64,000 nt of DNA from JANQOH01 sp965242575 (GTDB lineage: Bacteria; Pseudomonadota; Alphaproteobacteria; UBA7887): positions 1,550,001 to 1,614,000 of the forward strand of contig OZ251461.1 in NCBI GenBank assembly GCA_965242575.1, in the 5' to 3' direction. Below are positions 33,334 through 42,331 of the stretch, one piece after another. A program made the position numbers and the translations under genes. Numbering within the stretch: position 1 is the stretch's first letter; the number at the start of each line of letters is the position of its first letter. The notes below the pieces were generated by a model. It did no database searches. It had not been told where the DNA came from and was given only the letters and a program-made list of their open reading frames with translations.

Positions 33334-33410
33334 GGCCCCGTAGCTCAGCCGGACAGAGCGGCGGATTCCTAATCCGCAGGTCGCAGGTTCGAGTCCTGCC
33401 GGGGTCGCCA
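33334..33410 (+). tRNA. tRNA-Arg (anticodon CCT)
   Basis: A 77-nt cloverleaf with encoded CCA. Acceptor GGCCCCG pairs with CGGGGTC (one G-T). The D arm starts GTAGCTCAGCCGG. The anticodon stem GCGGA/TCCGC surrounds the loop TTCCTAA with anticodon CCT. The T arm is GCAGGTTCGAGTCCTGC. It reads AGG codons. tRNA-Arg(CCT) is a frequent integration site, and the mobile-element-rich stretch begins right after it, though no second copy of its 3' end was found in the window. Confidence 0.97.
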
Positions 33411-33447
33411 GCGTTTCCAGCCCGCAAGTCCCGAGCCGGGCGATCGC

Positions 33448-33610
33448 TTGTCCCGCCGGGACGCCGCCGGCGCGCGCGGCCGCATCGAAACCCGCGCCGC
33501 CGGCGTCGCCCGCGACATCGCATGGCTCCGGGACGGGCATGGCCGGCCGGGGCTTGCGGCCATCGGCAAAGCGACCGCGGCGCGCGAGGCCCGAACCGGG
33601 ACGAGCCGCA
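33448..33610 (+). pseudogene. ISAs1-family transposase relic
   Basis: About 50 codons just after the tRNA read GRIETRAAGVARDIAWLRDG and on to GLAAIGKATAAREARTG. This resembles the conserved stretch of ISAs1-type transposases (RIE.R...V..D..WL...H.WPGL.A.GK...RE..G). The conserved Trp of WPGL is lost (RPGL) and no catalytic domain follows, so this is a short relic. The stretch 33411-33849 otherwise holds only the inverted-repeat element at 33671-33768. Confidence 0.5.
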
Positions 33611-33670
33611 GCCAACCGCCCCCGAACCGCCGCACGAAACCCGGATGCGATCGCCCCGCCGCGGGCGCGC

Positions 33671-33768
33671 AGCAATTCTCGTTATGGACGGAGCGCGGTC
33701 GCGGATCCGCCTTTCCCGGGACCGCCGGCCGCTATGGAGCGGCGAGATTCCCCGTAACGAGAATTGCT
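33671..33768. repeat. 98-bp element with perfect 14-bp inverted ends, upstream of DGR target 2
   Basis: AGCAATTCTCGTTA (33671-33684) and TAACGAGAATTGCT (33755-33768) are exact reverse complements. The interior (GACGGAGCGCGGTC, CCCGGGACCGCCGG, GGAGCGGCGAG) aligns with the element at 11926-12095 in front of DGR target 1, which has an extra palindrome inserted. It ends 82 bases before the caspase gene start. Confidence 0.75.
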
Positions 33769-33849
33769 GGCGGGCGCGAACGCCGCTTGCGCGCGGCGCG
33801 CGGCCGGGCCATCTTCCCGCCCGGCGTGAACGCGGGGGGAGGATGGGCG

Positions 33850-35620
33850 ATGCCGGCGTCGAGGCGGTCGAGGCGGGTTTCCGGGGCGGCCGGCGCGGCG
33901 CGCGGCCTGCTCCGCGCGCTGTCCGGCGCCGCGGCCTTTGCGGCGGCCGGCGCCGCGCCGGCCGCCGAATTCGCCAACCCCCACGGCGTGGCGGCGATCG
34001 TCGGCAACGGCGACTACGCGCATGACGACGTCCCCGACGTCGCCTACGCGCACCGCGACGCGGACGCCTTCTACCGCTACGTCGTCGACGTCCTCGGCTT
34101 CGATCCCGACAACGTCATATACGAACGCGACGCCACCCTGACGGTGATGAACCGCGTGTTCGGCAACGAACGCGGCCACGAGGAGAGCGACCTCTCGACC
34201 TACCTGTACGGGAGCGAGCACGACGTGGTGGTGTTCTATTCCGGCCACGGCGTTCCCGCCCTGGAGGACGGCAAGGGGTACCTGCTGCCCGTCGACGCCG
34301 CTCCGAACACCGCCCGCATCAACGGCTACGCCATCGAGACGCTGTACGACGTCCTGGGGAGGCTGGACAGGGCGCGTTCGGTCCGGGTGTTCCTCGACGC
34401 GTGCTTTTCGGGCGGGCAGCGGCGGGGGCCAGTTGCTGCAAGGCATGTCGGGCCCGCCGCTCCGCGTGACGCTGCGTCCGGACGTTGCGAGGCGCATGAC
34501 GACGCTCACGGCGGCGACCGGAACCCAGGTCGCGAGCTGGGACCGCAAGGCGGAGCACGGGCTGTTCACGCATCATCTTCTGGACGCGCTTTACGGCGCG
34601 GGCGATGCGAACGGCGACCTGCGGGTGACGGCGGCGGTGGCAGGAGAGCCGCGGGCTGGAGCAGACGGGGTATCTGACGCGCGACCAGGCGGACGCGCTG
34701 GCCGCGGCGGGCCGGAAGGAGGACGACGCGGCGTTCGCTTCGGCGCGTAGCGCGAACACGGCGGCGGCGTTCGAGGAGTATTTGAGGTCGTTCCCGTCGG
34801 GCCGCCACAGGGACGATGCGCGGCGTTTGCGTGACGAGGCGGCGAAGGATTTCGCGGTGGGGGAGGTTTTCCGCGACTGCGATGGTTGCCCGGAGATGGT
34901 TGTGGTCCCGGCGGGGAGTTTCACGATGGGTTCGCCTTCGTCGGAGGAAGGGCGCGATGGCGACGAGGGTCCGCAGCGCCGGGTGACGATCGGCGCGGAG
35001 TTCGCGGTGGGCGTCCACGAGGTTACGCGCGGTGAGTTCGCGCGTTTCGTGCAGGCGACGGGGCGTTCGATAGGGGGGTGCTGGAAATGGGAGGACGATG
35101 AGTGGAAGGAGGATTCGAGCCGTTCGTGGCGTTCTCCGGGTTTTTCGCAGTCGGATATGCACCCTGTGGTGTGCGTGAGTTGGGACGACGCGAAGGCGTA
35201 TGCGTCGTGGCTGTCTCGTGAGACGGGGGAGTCGTATCGCCTGTTGAGCGAGTCGGAGTGGGAGTATGTGGCCCGTGCGGGGACGTCGACGCGGTTCTGG
35301 TGGGGCGACGATATCGGTTCGAACCGCGCGAACTGCTCTGGTGACAGGTGCGGGGATAGCCATGCGCGGACGGCCCCTGTGGGGAGTTTCGGCGCGAACG
35401 GTTTCGGCTTGCACGACGTTCACGGGAACGTTTGGGAGTGGGTGGAGGACTGCTGGCGCGGGAGTTACGACGGTGCCCCGTCGAACGGCGCTGCGTGGCT
35501 TGGGAGCGACGGCGGCAATTGTTCTGTTCGCGTTCTCCGCGGCGGGTCCTGGAACTACCCTCCCTAGAACCTCCGCGCGGCGAACCGCGACAGGTACGGC
35601 TCCGGTGGCCGGCTCAACTA
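33850..35620 (+). pseudogene. Caspase-FGE fusion, second DGR target, disrupted
   Basis: The start ATG at 33850 follows GGGGGGAGGA and a possible signal peptide (residues about 14-40). A caspase-like p20 domain follows, with the catalytic His in VVFYSGHGVP and Cys in FLDACFSGG. Around 34420 the frame shifts (an extra G in GGGCGGGCAGC), and the p10-like part LTAATGTQVASWDRKAEHGL is in another frame. A second +1 shift near 34640 restores the linker SANTAAAFEEYLRSFPSGRH and the FGE domain (34890-35567), close to that of the gene at 12184-13767. An amber codon in VR2 (35565-35567) and an IS630 insertion at 35620 complete the damage. The protein probably coupled ligand display to a protease effector. 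Confidence 0.9.
35528..35620 (+). repeat. DGR variable repeat VR2 (interrupted)
   Basis: This aligns without gaps to TR from TCGCGTTCTCC onward. Over 93 bases there are 16 mismatches, all at TR adenines, including AAG to TAG (35565-35567) and AAAA to TGGC. Twenty kilobases separate it from the TR. The match ends where IS630 enters; the 3' homing region is not recognisable beyond the insertions, so this VR can no longer be retargeted. Confidence 0.95.
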
Positions 35621-36798
35621 GTGTCCTGAGTCTAAAGTTCGCTGCATAATGTGCGGTCGACGCGGTGACAGAAGCGTTTGACGGATGCGAGGATATCGTC
35701 GGCGGTTTTGGTCCATTTGAAGGGCTTGGGATTCTGGTTGTGCCGGTCGATGAAGGCGCGGATATCCGCCTCGAGCTGTTTCGTGGAGGTGTGCACGCCC
35801 CGTTGAAGCTGCTTGCGCGTCAGTTCGGCGAACCAGCGCTCCACCTGATTGATCCACGAGGCCGAGGTCGGCGTGAAGTGAGCGTGATAGCGTGGCCGTC
35901 GCGCCAGCCATGCCTTGACCGAAGCGGTCTTGTGGGTCGTGTAGTTGTCCATGACGATATGAACGTCCAGGTCTTCGGGAACACGAGCGTCGATCTCCTT
36001 GAGGAAATCGAGGAACTCCCGCGCCCGGTGGCGTCTATAGCACTTGCCGATGACGAAGCCCGTTGCGGCGTCGAGCGCGGCGAACAGCGACGTCGTCCCG
36101 TGCCGGACATAGTTGTGCGTCCGCCGTTCGGGCATGCCCGGCATCGTCGGCAAGACCGGCTGCTCGCGGTCAAGGGCTTGTCCCTGGCTCTTCTCATCGA
36201 CGCAGAGCACCAGCGCGCGGTCCGGCGGCGACAGATAGAGCCCCACGATGTCCCGCACCTTATCCACGAACAGCGGATCGCTGGAAAGCTTGAACGCCTC
36301 CGACCGGTGCGGTTGCAGCCCGAACGCCTTCCAGATCCGCCGCACCGTCGTGTGCGAAAGCCCCGCCTCCCGGGCCATCGAGCGGATCGACCAATGCGTC
36401 GCGTCGGGGGGCGACGTCTCGAGCGTCCGCTTGACGACCTCGGCCACCCGCGCATCTTCCATGCTCCGCGGGCGCCCCGAACGCGGCGCGTCCGACAGGC
36501 CCTCGACACGATCCTGCAGAAAACGACGACGCCACTTGCCGACGGTGTGTTCGTGCACGCCGAGTTCCGCCGCCACCGCCTTGCTCGTCAAGCCATCGGC
36601 GCAGCGCAGGACGATGCGGCAGCGATCCGACATCCCCCGCGCCACCCGGCGACGGCGAACCTGACGCTCAAGGAACGACCGCTCTGCGGCGCTCAACACC
36701 ACGGCCGCCACGGGCCGACCGACACAACGCCCCATCGCTTACCCTCCCCGAATCGGCGATCACTGCCCGTTATGATACTAACTTCAGACGCAGGACAC
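35621..36798 (-). mobile_element. IS630-family insertion sequence
   Basis: A 1178-bp element flanked by TA at 35619-35620 and 36799-36800, the IS630/Tc1 target duplication. Terminal inverted repeats are GTGTCCTGAGTCTAAAGTT on the left and GTGTCCTGCGTCTGAAGTT (complement of the right end), two mismatches. It carries one intact transposase gene, so it may be mobile. It sits in the CTAG left flank of the neighbouring IS5-type element. Confidence 0.93.
35632..36735 (-). CDS. IS630-family transposase
   Basis: A 367-residue DDE transposase. N-terminal helix-turn-helix parts read LTSKAVAAELGVHEHTVGKW and ATHWSIRSMAREAGLSHTTV. The catalytic acids are in LCVDEKSQ, VHIVMDNYTTHKT and SWINQVERWFAEL, the usual D-D-E of IS630. 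The reading frame is uninterrupted, unlike the other transposases in this region. Confidence 0.93.
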   Translation of the reverse strand: MGRCVGRPVAAVVLSAAERSFLERQVRRRRVARGMSDRCRIVLRCADGLTSKAVAAELGVHEHTVGKWRRRFLQDRVEGLSDAPRSGRPRSMEDARVAEVVKRTLETSPPDATHWSIRSMAREAGLSHTTVRRIWKAFGLQPHRSEAFKLSSDPLFVDKVRDIVGLYLSPPDRALVLCVDEKSQGQALDREQPVLPTMPGMPERRTHNYVRHGTTSLFAALDAATGFVIGKCYRRHRAREFLDFLKEIDARVPEDLDVHIVMDNYTTHKTASVKAWLARRPRYHAHFTPTSASWINQVERWFAELTRKQLQRGVHTSTKQLEADIRAFIDRHNQNPKPFKWTKTADDILASVKRFCHRVDRTLCSEL

Positions 36799-36801
36799 TA
36801 G

Positions 36802-37643
36802 GCTCGGGACTCATAACCAGAAAATAAAGGTTGCGTCAATGCAGATGGCGCTGAAGAAGGTTATGTGCGCATCGGTCGTAGCGTGTGGCGATGCGGCGCC
36901 AATCCTTGAGTCTGCCGAACATGCGCTCGACGAGGTTTCGCCGTTTGTAGAACGCCTTGTCGTAAACGACCGGCGTCTTGCGGTTTGCGCGGCCCGGAAT
37001 GCAGGGCGCGATACCCCGCGCGGTCAAAGCTTCGCGGAAGCGGTCGCTGTCGTAACCCCGGTCGGCGATCAGGACATCCGCGTCCGACAGTGCGTCGACC
37101 GTCGCCGCGCCGCGATAGTCGCTGACCTGTCCCTCGGTCAGCAACATGACCAGCGGCTTGCCGGCGCCGTCGCAGACCGCGTGCAATTTGGAGTTGTGCC
37201 CGCCTCGGGTGCGTCCGGGACAGCGCGAAAGAGCCCCTTTTTTAGCAGACTGGCTGCGGTCCGGTGCGCCTTCAGGTGGGTGGCGTCGATCACACCGTCC
37301 CCGTCTCCCGGCTCTCGGCGGCCAGAGCCTCGAAAATACGATTGAAGACGCCCGCCGCGCTCCAGCGCACGAAGCGGTTGTAGAGGGTCTTGTGCGGGCC
37401 GTATTCGGATGGCGCGTCGCGCCACATAAGGCCGCTGCGAAGGACGTGGACGATGCCCGAGATGACACGGCGATCATCGACACGCGGCACGCCGCGCACC
37501 TTGTTGGGCAACAGCGGACGGAGCCGCGCGAACTGGGCCTCGGACAGCCAGAAGTTGTGGTCGGACATGCCAACCTCCCCTACATGTGGCGCCTACCAAT
37601 CACGGATCGCCACACAATGCAACATAGTTTATGGGTCCTGAGC
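36802..37643 (-). mobile_element. IS5-family (IS427-like) insertion sequence, degenerate
   Basis: An 842-bp element with ends GCTCGGGACTCATAACC and GCTCAGGACCCATAAAC (complement of the right end). The target duplication is CTAG: the right copy is 37644-37647, and the left copy is C35618-TA-G36801, split by the later IS630 insertion. The order of events is therefore readable. The transposase gene is broken. Confidence 0.85.
36836..37568 (-). pseudogene. IS5-family transposase, frameshifted
   Basis: Transposase sequence runs through three frames. The first 92 codons (37290-37568) contain FWLSEAQFARLRPLLPNKVR and GLMWRDAPSEYGPHKTLYNR. The next frame has VIDATHLKAHRTAASLLKKG. The third has GGHNSKLHAVCDG, DRGYDSDRFREAL and NLVERMFGRLKDWRRIATRY. 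One shift could be the programmed frameshift of IS427-type elements, but there are at least two, plus another close to the C-terminus (ending QRHLH instead of the usual SAI-type end), so the gene is inactive. Confidence 0.85.
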
Positions 37644-37647
37644 CTAG

Positions 37648-37942
37648 GTAACTTGGCTTCTCGCTTCCGAACGCTTCACGGATAGCAATCTTCGCGTCCA
37701 AAACGCTTGAGAGCACCATGTGCTTGCGGCCGGGACATTCAAGCACGACCATTTTGCATCGGAGTCGACGCGGCCGTCAACCGGACTCTCACGCGGCGGC
37801 GAATCTTCCGGCGGGGGCGCCGCACGCCCTCGGCGCCGGCGCGCTTGCCCCGCGGCCCGGCGCGGGGTTAAGCTGCGCGGGCGCAACGACGCGGCCGCCG
37901 CCTTCGGCGCGGCGCCGCGCACCCTCGCAAGGAGCGACGCTC
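37648..37942. other. Non-coding stretch right of the IS pair
   Basis: About 295 bases with lower GC at the start. ACTTGGCTTCTCGCTTC near 37651 might be a decayed remnant of the VR2 3' part (TR has GGCTTTCGTTTGCTC), but the alignment is poor. Nothing else is recognisable until the ribosome binding site AAGGAGCG before the acetamidase gene. Confidence 0.4.
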
Positions 37943-39190
37943 ATGACGCGCATTGCCATCCTCGCCGCCCTGTGCGGCCTCGCCGCCGCGCCGGCCGCGC
38001 TCGCCGACACCACCGACGTCCGCTGGCAGGACCGCGTGACGGTCGCCAAGACCGGCGCCCATTGCGCCGACGACCCCAGCTGCATGAACCGCTACCACCC
38101 GGCCATCCCGCCGGTCGCGCGGGCCAAGCCCGGCGATTACATCGTGCTGGAGACGCGCGACGCGCTCGACAGCGACCTCACGCTCGACTCCACCGCCGAC
38201 GACCTGGCCGCCGTGGACCTCAACCTCGTCCACCCGATGACCGGGCCGGTGCATATCGAAGGCGCGAAGCGCGGCGACGCGCTGGCGGTGACGCTGGTCG
38301 ACATCGAGCCCGACGAGTTCGGCTACACTCTGATCGTCCCCGGCTTCGGCTTCCTGCGCGACCTCTACACCGAACCCTATTTCGTCGGCTGGCGGACCGC
38401 GCGCGACGGCGCGACCTCCGACGCCATGCCTGGGGTGCGAATCCCCATGGCCGCGTTCATGGGCTCGGTGGGCGTCCTGCCCGGCGAACCCGAAGTGGCG
38501 GCCTGGATGGCGCGCGAGGCGGCGCTCGGCGCGGCGGGCGGGATCGCCCTGCCGCCGGAGCCGACGGGCGCCCAGCCCGCCGCCGTGTGCGGCCCCGAGG
38601 GCAGCCACGCCGGCAGCTGCCTGCGGACCATCCCGCCGCGCGAGAACGGCGGCAACATGGACGTCCAGCAGATGCAGGTGGGCACGACCCTGCTGCTCCC
38701 CTGCTTCGTGGACGGCTGCGGCCTGTTCGCCGGCGACGTGCATTTCGCCCAGGGCGACGGCGAGGTCTCCGGCACCGCCATCGAAATCGGCGCCCGGGTA
38801 ACGGTGCGCACCGAAATCCGCCCCGGCATGAGCGAGCACATCACCGCGCCGCAATTCGAGGGCGGGGCGCAGCTCAAGGCCATCGCACCGGCGGAGTTCT
38901 ACGCGGCGGTGGGCTTCCCGCTCAAGGACAAGGGCGCGATCCCGCCGTTCCTGAGCTATATCGACGACGCGCGGATCGCCGACCTGGAGAACCTCAACGA
39001 GGACCTGGGCCTCGCCGCGCGCAACGCGCTGATCGACCTCATCGCCTACATCCAGCGCGAACACGGCCTGTCCCGCGAGCAGGCGTACATCCTGGCCAGC
39101 GTCGCCGCCGACCTGGTGGTGGGGCAGGTGGTGGACGTGCCGAACTACGCGGTCTCGGCGATCCTCGACCTGACGGTGTTCGAGGACTGA
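37943..39190 (+). CDS. Acetamidase/formamidase family protein, secreted
   Basis: A 415-residue FmdA_AmdA-family hydrolase with a Sec signal (RIAILAALCGLAAAPAALA). Family blocks: DLNLVHPMTGPVHIEGAKRGDALAVTLVDIEPD in parts, VPGFGFLRD, PRENGGNMDVQQMQVGTTLLLP in part, and GCGLFAGDVHFAQGDGEVSGTAIE. The HFAQGDGE metal/active-site segment is intact. Cytoplasmic relatives cleave formamide or acetamide; export suggests a periplasmic amide. Four cysteines could form disulfides. It is followed 19 bases on by a TAXI-like gene. Confidence 0.88.
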   Translation: MTRIAILAALCGLAAAPAALADTTDVRWQDRVTVAKTGAHCADDPSCMNRYHPAIPPVARAKPGDYIVLETRDALDSDLTLDSTADDLAAVDLNLVHPMTGPVHIEGAKRGDALAVTLVDIEPDEFGYTLIVPGFGFLRDLYTEPYFVGWRTARDGATSDAMPGVRIPMAAFMGSVGVLPGEPEVAAWMAREAALGAAGGIALPPEPTGAQPAAVCGPEGSHAGSCLRTIPPRENGGNMDVQQMQVGTTLLLPCFVDGCGLFAGDVHFAQGDGEVSGTAIEIGARVTVRTEIRPGMSEHITAPQFEGGAQLKAIAPAEFYAAVGFPLKDKGAIPPFLSYIDDARIADLENLNEDLGLAARNALIDLIAYIQREHGLSREQAYILASVAADLVVGQVVDVPNYAVSAILDLTVFED

Positions 39191-39209
39191 CGCGGTCGAA
39201 GACCGGCCC

Positions 39210-39803
39210 GTGCTCGGCCGGCGGCGCCTGCTTCGCGCGGGCGCCGCCCTGGCCGTCTGGGCGGCCGCCGGCGGCCATGCGCCGTATCGGCAATGGGCGG
39301 TGTACCGCCGCAAGCACCTGCTCATAGGGACCTGCCGCGCCGACGCGCCCACCTACCCGCTCGGCAAGCGGATCGTCGCGGCGCTGGCGGCGCGGCTGCC
39401 CGAGTCCCGCCCGCGCGTGACGCGGGCCCGCGACCAACTCCGGCTGGCGAGCCTGATAACCACGGGCCAGCTGGAGGTCGTGGTGTTTTCCGCCGCGGAC
39501 GCCGCCGCGCTGCGCGACGGCGCGCCGCCTTTCGCGGCTTTCGGCCCGACTTCGCTGGCGGCGTTGTTCCGCTACGGCCCCCGCCTGCTGCTGTGCCGCC
39601 CCGACTTCCCGGCCCGCCACGGCTGGCTCGTCGCCCGCGCATTGTCGGAATCGGCGGCCGATTTCGCCGATGCGGGTCCGGCCGATGGCGGCGTCGTTCC
39701 CGTCCATTCCGGCGCCCGCGCCTTCGCCGCCGGCGCGCCGGAGCCGCCCGCGCCCCCGCCCGACGCCGCGCCATTGCCGGAGCCGGACCATTCGCACCCT
39801 TGA
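39210..39803 (+). CDS. Short TAXI-type TRAP solute-binding protein
   Basis: A 197-residue protein starting with GTG after the acetamidase gene. The N-terminal RRRLLRAGAALAVWAAAGG is a signal of Tat type. The next part (YRRKHLLIGTCRADAPTYPLGKRIVAALAARLPESRPRV in pieces, then LASLITTGQLEVVVFSAADAAAL and PARHGWLVARALSES) resembles the TAXI family, but full TAXI proteins are over 300 residues. It may be a truncated or minimal binding protein. The C-terminus is Pro/Ala-rich. Coupling with a secreted amidase suggests a joint role in amide use. Confidence 0.6.
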   Translation: MLGRRRLLRAGAALAVWAAAGGHAPYRQWAVYRRKHLLIGTCRADAPTYPLGKRIVAALAARLPESRPRVTRARDQLRLASLITTGQLEVVVFSAADAAALRDGAPPFAAFGPTSLAALFRYGPRLLLCRPDFPARHGWLVARALSESAADFADAGPADGGVVPVHSGARAFAAGAPEPPAPPPDAAPLPEPDHSHP

Positions 39804-39971
39804 CGCGTCGTCGTCCTTATGGCAATGGACGCGCTCGCAGTCCGGAGTTGGAAGTCGCGGCCGGGAAGCTGGCGGCTCAAGCGGAGGCTCTCCGGCGTGA
39901 ATCGACACGATGGAGGACGGGATGGCGGCGAAACGGAACAATGCGCCCGGTGGCAAGTACAATCCGTTTTA

Positions 39972-40157
39972 GAGGCCGTTTCAGAATGAATCGATTACTT
40001 TCAGTGTATTGTCCCCGCATCCTGTCTGCACGGTATCCGCGTCGGCAAACGGATCGTAACTCCCAAGATTGCGGGAGTCCATTGGCATGTGTGTGAAGCA
40101 TGCAGCCATACCGATCAGAAATCGAATAATTTCAATAGTATATTCTAAAACGGCCTC
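39972..40157. mobile_element. 186-bp MITE with 16-bp inverted ends and TTA duplication
   Basis: GAGGCCGTTTCAGAAT (39972-39987) matches the complement of 40142-40157 (GAGGCCGTTTTAGAAT) at 15 of 16 positions. TTA flanks both ends (39969-39971 and 40158-40160). The interior is AT-richer than the surroundings and codes for nothing. Ends and target size fit non-autonomous IS5-family derivatives. The 168 bases before it (39804-39971) hold nothing recognisable. Confidence 0.8.
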
Positions 40158-40170
40158 TTATTTCCACTTG

Positions 40171-40670
40171 GAGACCTCTGCACAAGGGCGGGTTTTCCGG
40201 GATTGGGTTGCGGCCCGGAGGGGTTGTTTTGGGCATTCGGGCGCCGGCGTTGCGGGGGGTCGATTCGATGGCCCGCCGGCCCGATTCGGTCCGATGTGTC
40301 GCCGTTCGGGCGCGCTTGCCCCGTGTTTATCCCTCGCTGGCGGGTTGGGCGAGGCCGTAGAGGCGCAGAAACATGGCGCCCTTGCGGATGTTGAGCGCAA
40401 TGGCGGCGAGGCCGTAGAAGGTCGTGTTCTTCGCCAAGCCCAGGAAGCGGGTCCGTCCGAGGCCGTAACACCGCTTATAGACGGCGAACACGCGCTCCAC
40501 CCCCGACCGCACGACCGCGATCTCATCGTTGCGCTCCTTGTCCGCTTCGCTCAACGGATGGCCGCGATAGCCCTTGCGTTGCACTTGGTCCGCAATCCCG
40601 AACCGCGCCAGTTTGTCCCGCGTCTCACGCGAACTGTAGGCGGCGTCCGCATAGAACGCCGTCTCGTCGC
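40171..40670 (-). mobile_element. IS5-family remnant (C-terminal half only)
   Basis: The left end GAGACCTCTGCACAAGGGCG (from 40171) is typical of IS5-group inverted repeats. Behind it, leftward, lies the transposase C-terminus (40327-40670), FYADAAYSSRETRDKLARFG and RSGVERVFAVYKRCYGLGRT, with the catalytic Glu in GVERVF. The N-terminal two thirds and the other end are missing; the break is exactly at the CTAA target of the IS1380 element. Confidence 0.8.
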
Positions 40671-40674
40671 CTAA

Positions 40675-42325
40675 CCCGGATTTCTCATACGTCTCTGGTT
40701 TGAGGGGCGGTGTGCGGTGTCGGCGGTGATTTTCGGGTTTGTGCATCCGCCGCCGTTTTCGGGGCGCGTTGGAGCGCCCGTCAGCTGGCGACGGGTGGTT
40801 TGGCTTGGCGATGTCTCCGTTGTTGCGGGGAAGGGTGAGTTGTGCGCCGCTTCAGGTTGCGGCGGCGGATAATCGCCTTCGGGCGGTGCGGAACTCGTCC
40901 TGGAAAGGATGGTTGGTGTCCATTGCGATCTTGATGCGGCGGACGCTGACACGGACCCATGCGGCGATCTTGAGCAGTTTGAGGCGCAGGCTTCCGCATG
41001 TGGCGGCGGCGAGGCGGGTGTGGGCGAGGCCGAGGCGGCGCAGGGCGCAGAGCAGCACATAGGCCATCGAGGCGAACCACAAGCGGAGTTGGTTGGCGCG
41101 CATGCTATGCGCCGAGGTGCGGTCGGCGAACAGGTCGAGTTGGCATTCCTCGATGCGGTTCTCCATCTCGCCGCGTTGGCAATACAGGTCCTCGTAGAGG
41201 CTCCGGGCGTCATGCGCGCTGGCGGCGAGCGAGGTGACGACGAAGCGCGGATTGGCCTTGCCGCGGGTCTATTCGGCCTTGCCGACGACGCGGCGTTCGC
41301 GGCTCCAACTATCGCGCGTGGACCACATGAAGTCGGCGAAGCGCCGCGCCGGGGCGCCGCTCCGCTCGCTGTCCGCCTCGGCCTCCGCCAGCGCATCCGC
41401 GACCTGCGCCGCCAGACGATCGTTCCGCGCCAAGCCGAACAGGTAATCCACCCCGTTGGCTTGGCGCCACGCCATCAGCGCCTCGCGCGCGAACCCCGAA
41501 TCGGCCCGCAACACGATCCGCGTGTCCGGCCACCGCGCCCGCAACAGGGCCACGATCCGCGCAGCCTCCTCCACAGCCCCGGCCGCCCCATCGATGTTTG
41601 CCGGGCGCAGCCGCGCCGCCAGAAGGTGACGACCGCACAAAACATAAAGCGGCAAGTAGCAGTAGCAGTCGTAATAGCCGTGGAAAAACCGCCCCTCCTG
41701 CGACCCGTGAACCGGATCGTCCGTCGCGTCGAAATCCAGAACCACCCGATCCGGAGCCGCCTCATGCGCGTCCAGGAACAGCGTCACCAACACATCCGCA
41801 ATCGCCGACCCGTCATGGACGATCTTGCTGTCCCCAGACGGAGACAACACCGCCCAACTCCAACCGGCTCGGCGTCGACTTCCCCGCAACCGGAGCGCAG
41901 TTCCGGCGCTTCGCGCGCAACTTCCCCGCAAGAACCGCCATAACCGGATCGCCGCGCAACACATCGTGGTCGATCAAGTCCTCATAGCCCAACGCAATCC
42001 CGAATACACGCCGACTCACAAGCGTCCGAACCGAGTGCTCCACGAACCGACCATCGCGATGATCCGCGAAACAAGCCGCAAGGCGGTCCACAAGCCCAAT
42101 AACCGCATCCGCCTGTCCGAGCAGCAGAGCGCCGGCGTCCGAAGTCATCGACCCGCCGTCGAAATCCGCCACAACCGCCCGCCCCGAAACCGCTTGAAAC
42201 GCGCCGGACGCCGCGCTACACTCCGTTCGCATCGGGGAACCCCCTGCCCTGATATAAGCTCTTGGCAAAGAACACTATATCACAGGCAGGACCCCGATGC
42301 GCCTACAAACTATGAGAAATCCGGG
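40675..42325 (-). mobile_element. IS1380-family insertion sequence, degenerate
   Basis: A 1651-bp element with terminal repeats CCCGGATTTCTCATA at both ends (inverted) and a perfect CTAA target duplication at 40671-40674 and 42326-42329. Size and CC-starting ends suit IS1380. The transposase is inactivated. Because the duplication is intact, the element inserted after the IS5 copy had already lost its N-terminal half. Confidence 0.9.
40852..42268 (-). pseudogene. IS1380-family transposase, one frameshift and one nonsense
   Basis: The N-terminal part (41813-42268) contains VVADFDGGSMTSDAGALLLG and GYEDLIDHDVLRGDP. The frame then shifts near 41850. The second frame has VLDFDATDDPVHGSQEGRFF, the catalytic FDATDDP, and IVLRADSGFAREALMAW. 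A TAG at 41269-41271 interrupts it after RVVGKAE, and the same frame goes on to MENRIEECQLDLFADRTSAH and ends at 40852. The original would have been about 460 residues. Confidence 0.88.
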
Positions 42326-42331
42326 CTAAGT

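Noticed and set aside
33334..33410. attL/attR pair formed by the tRNA-Arg 3' end
   Set aside because: No second copy of the last 20 bases of the tRNA was found in the window and there is no integrase gene.
37648..37690. 3' part of VR2 right of the IS5 element
   Set aside because: Similarity to GGCTTTCGTTTGCTCC is too weak, and non-adenine differences would be needed; recorded only as possible.
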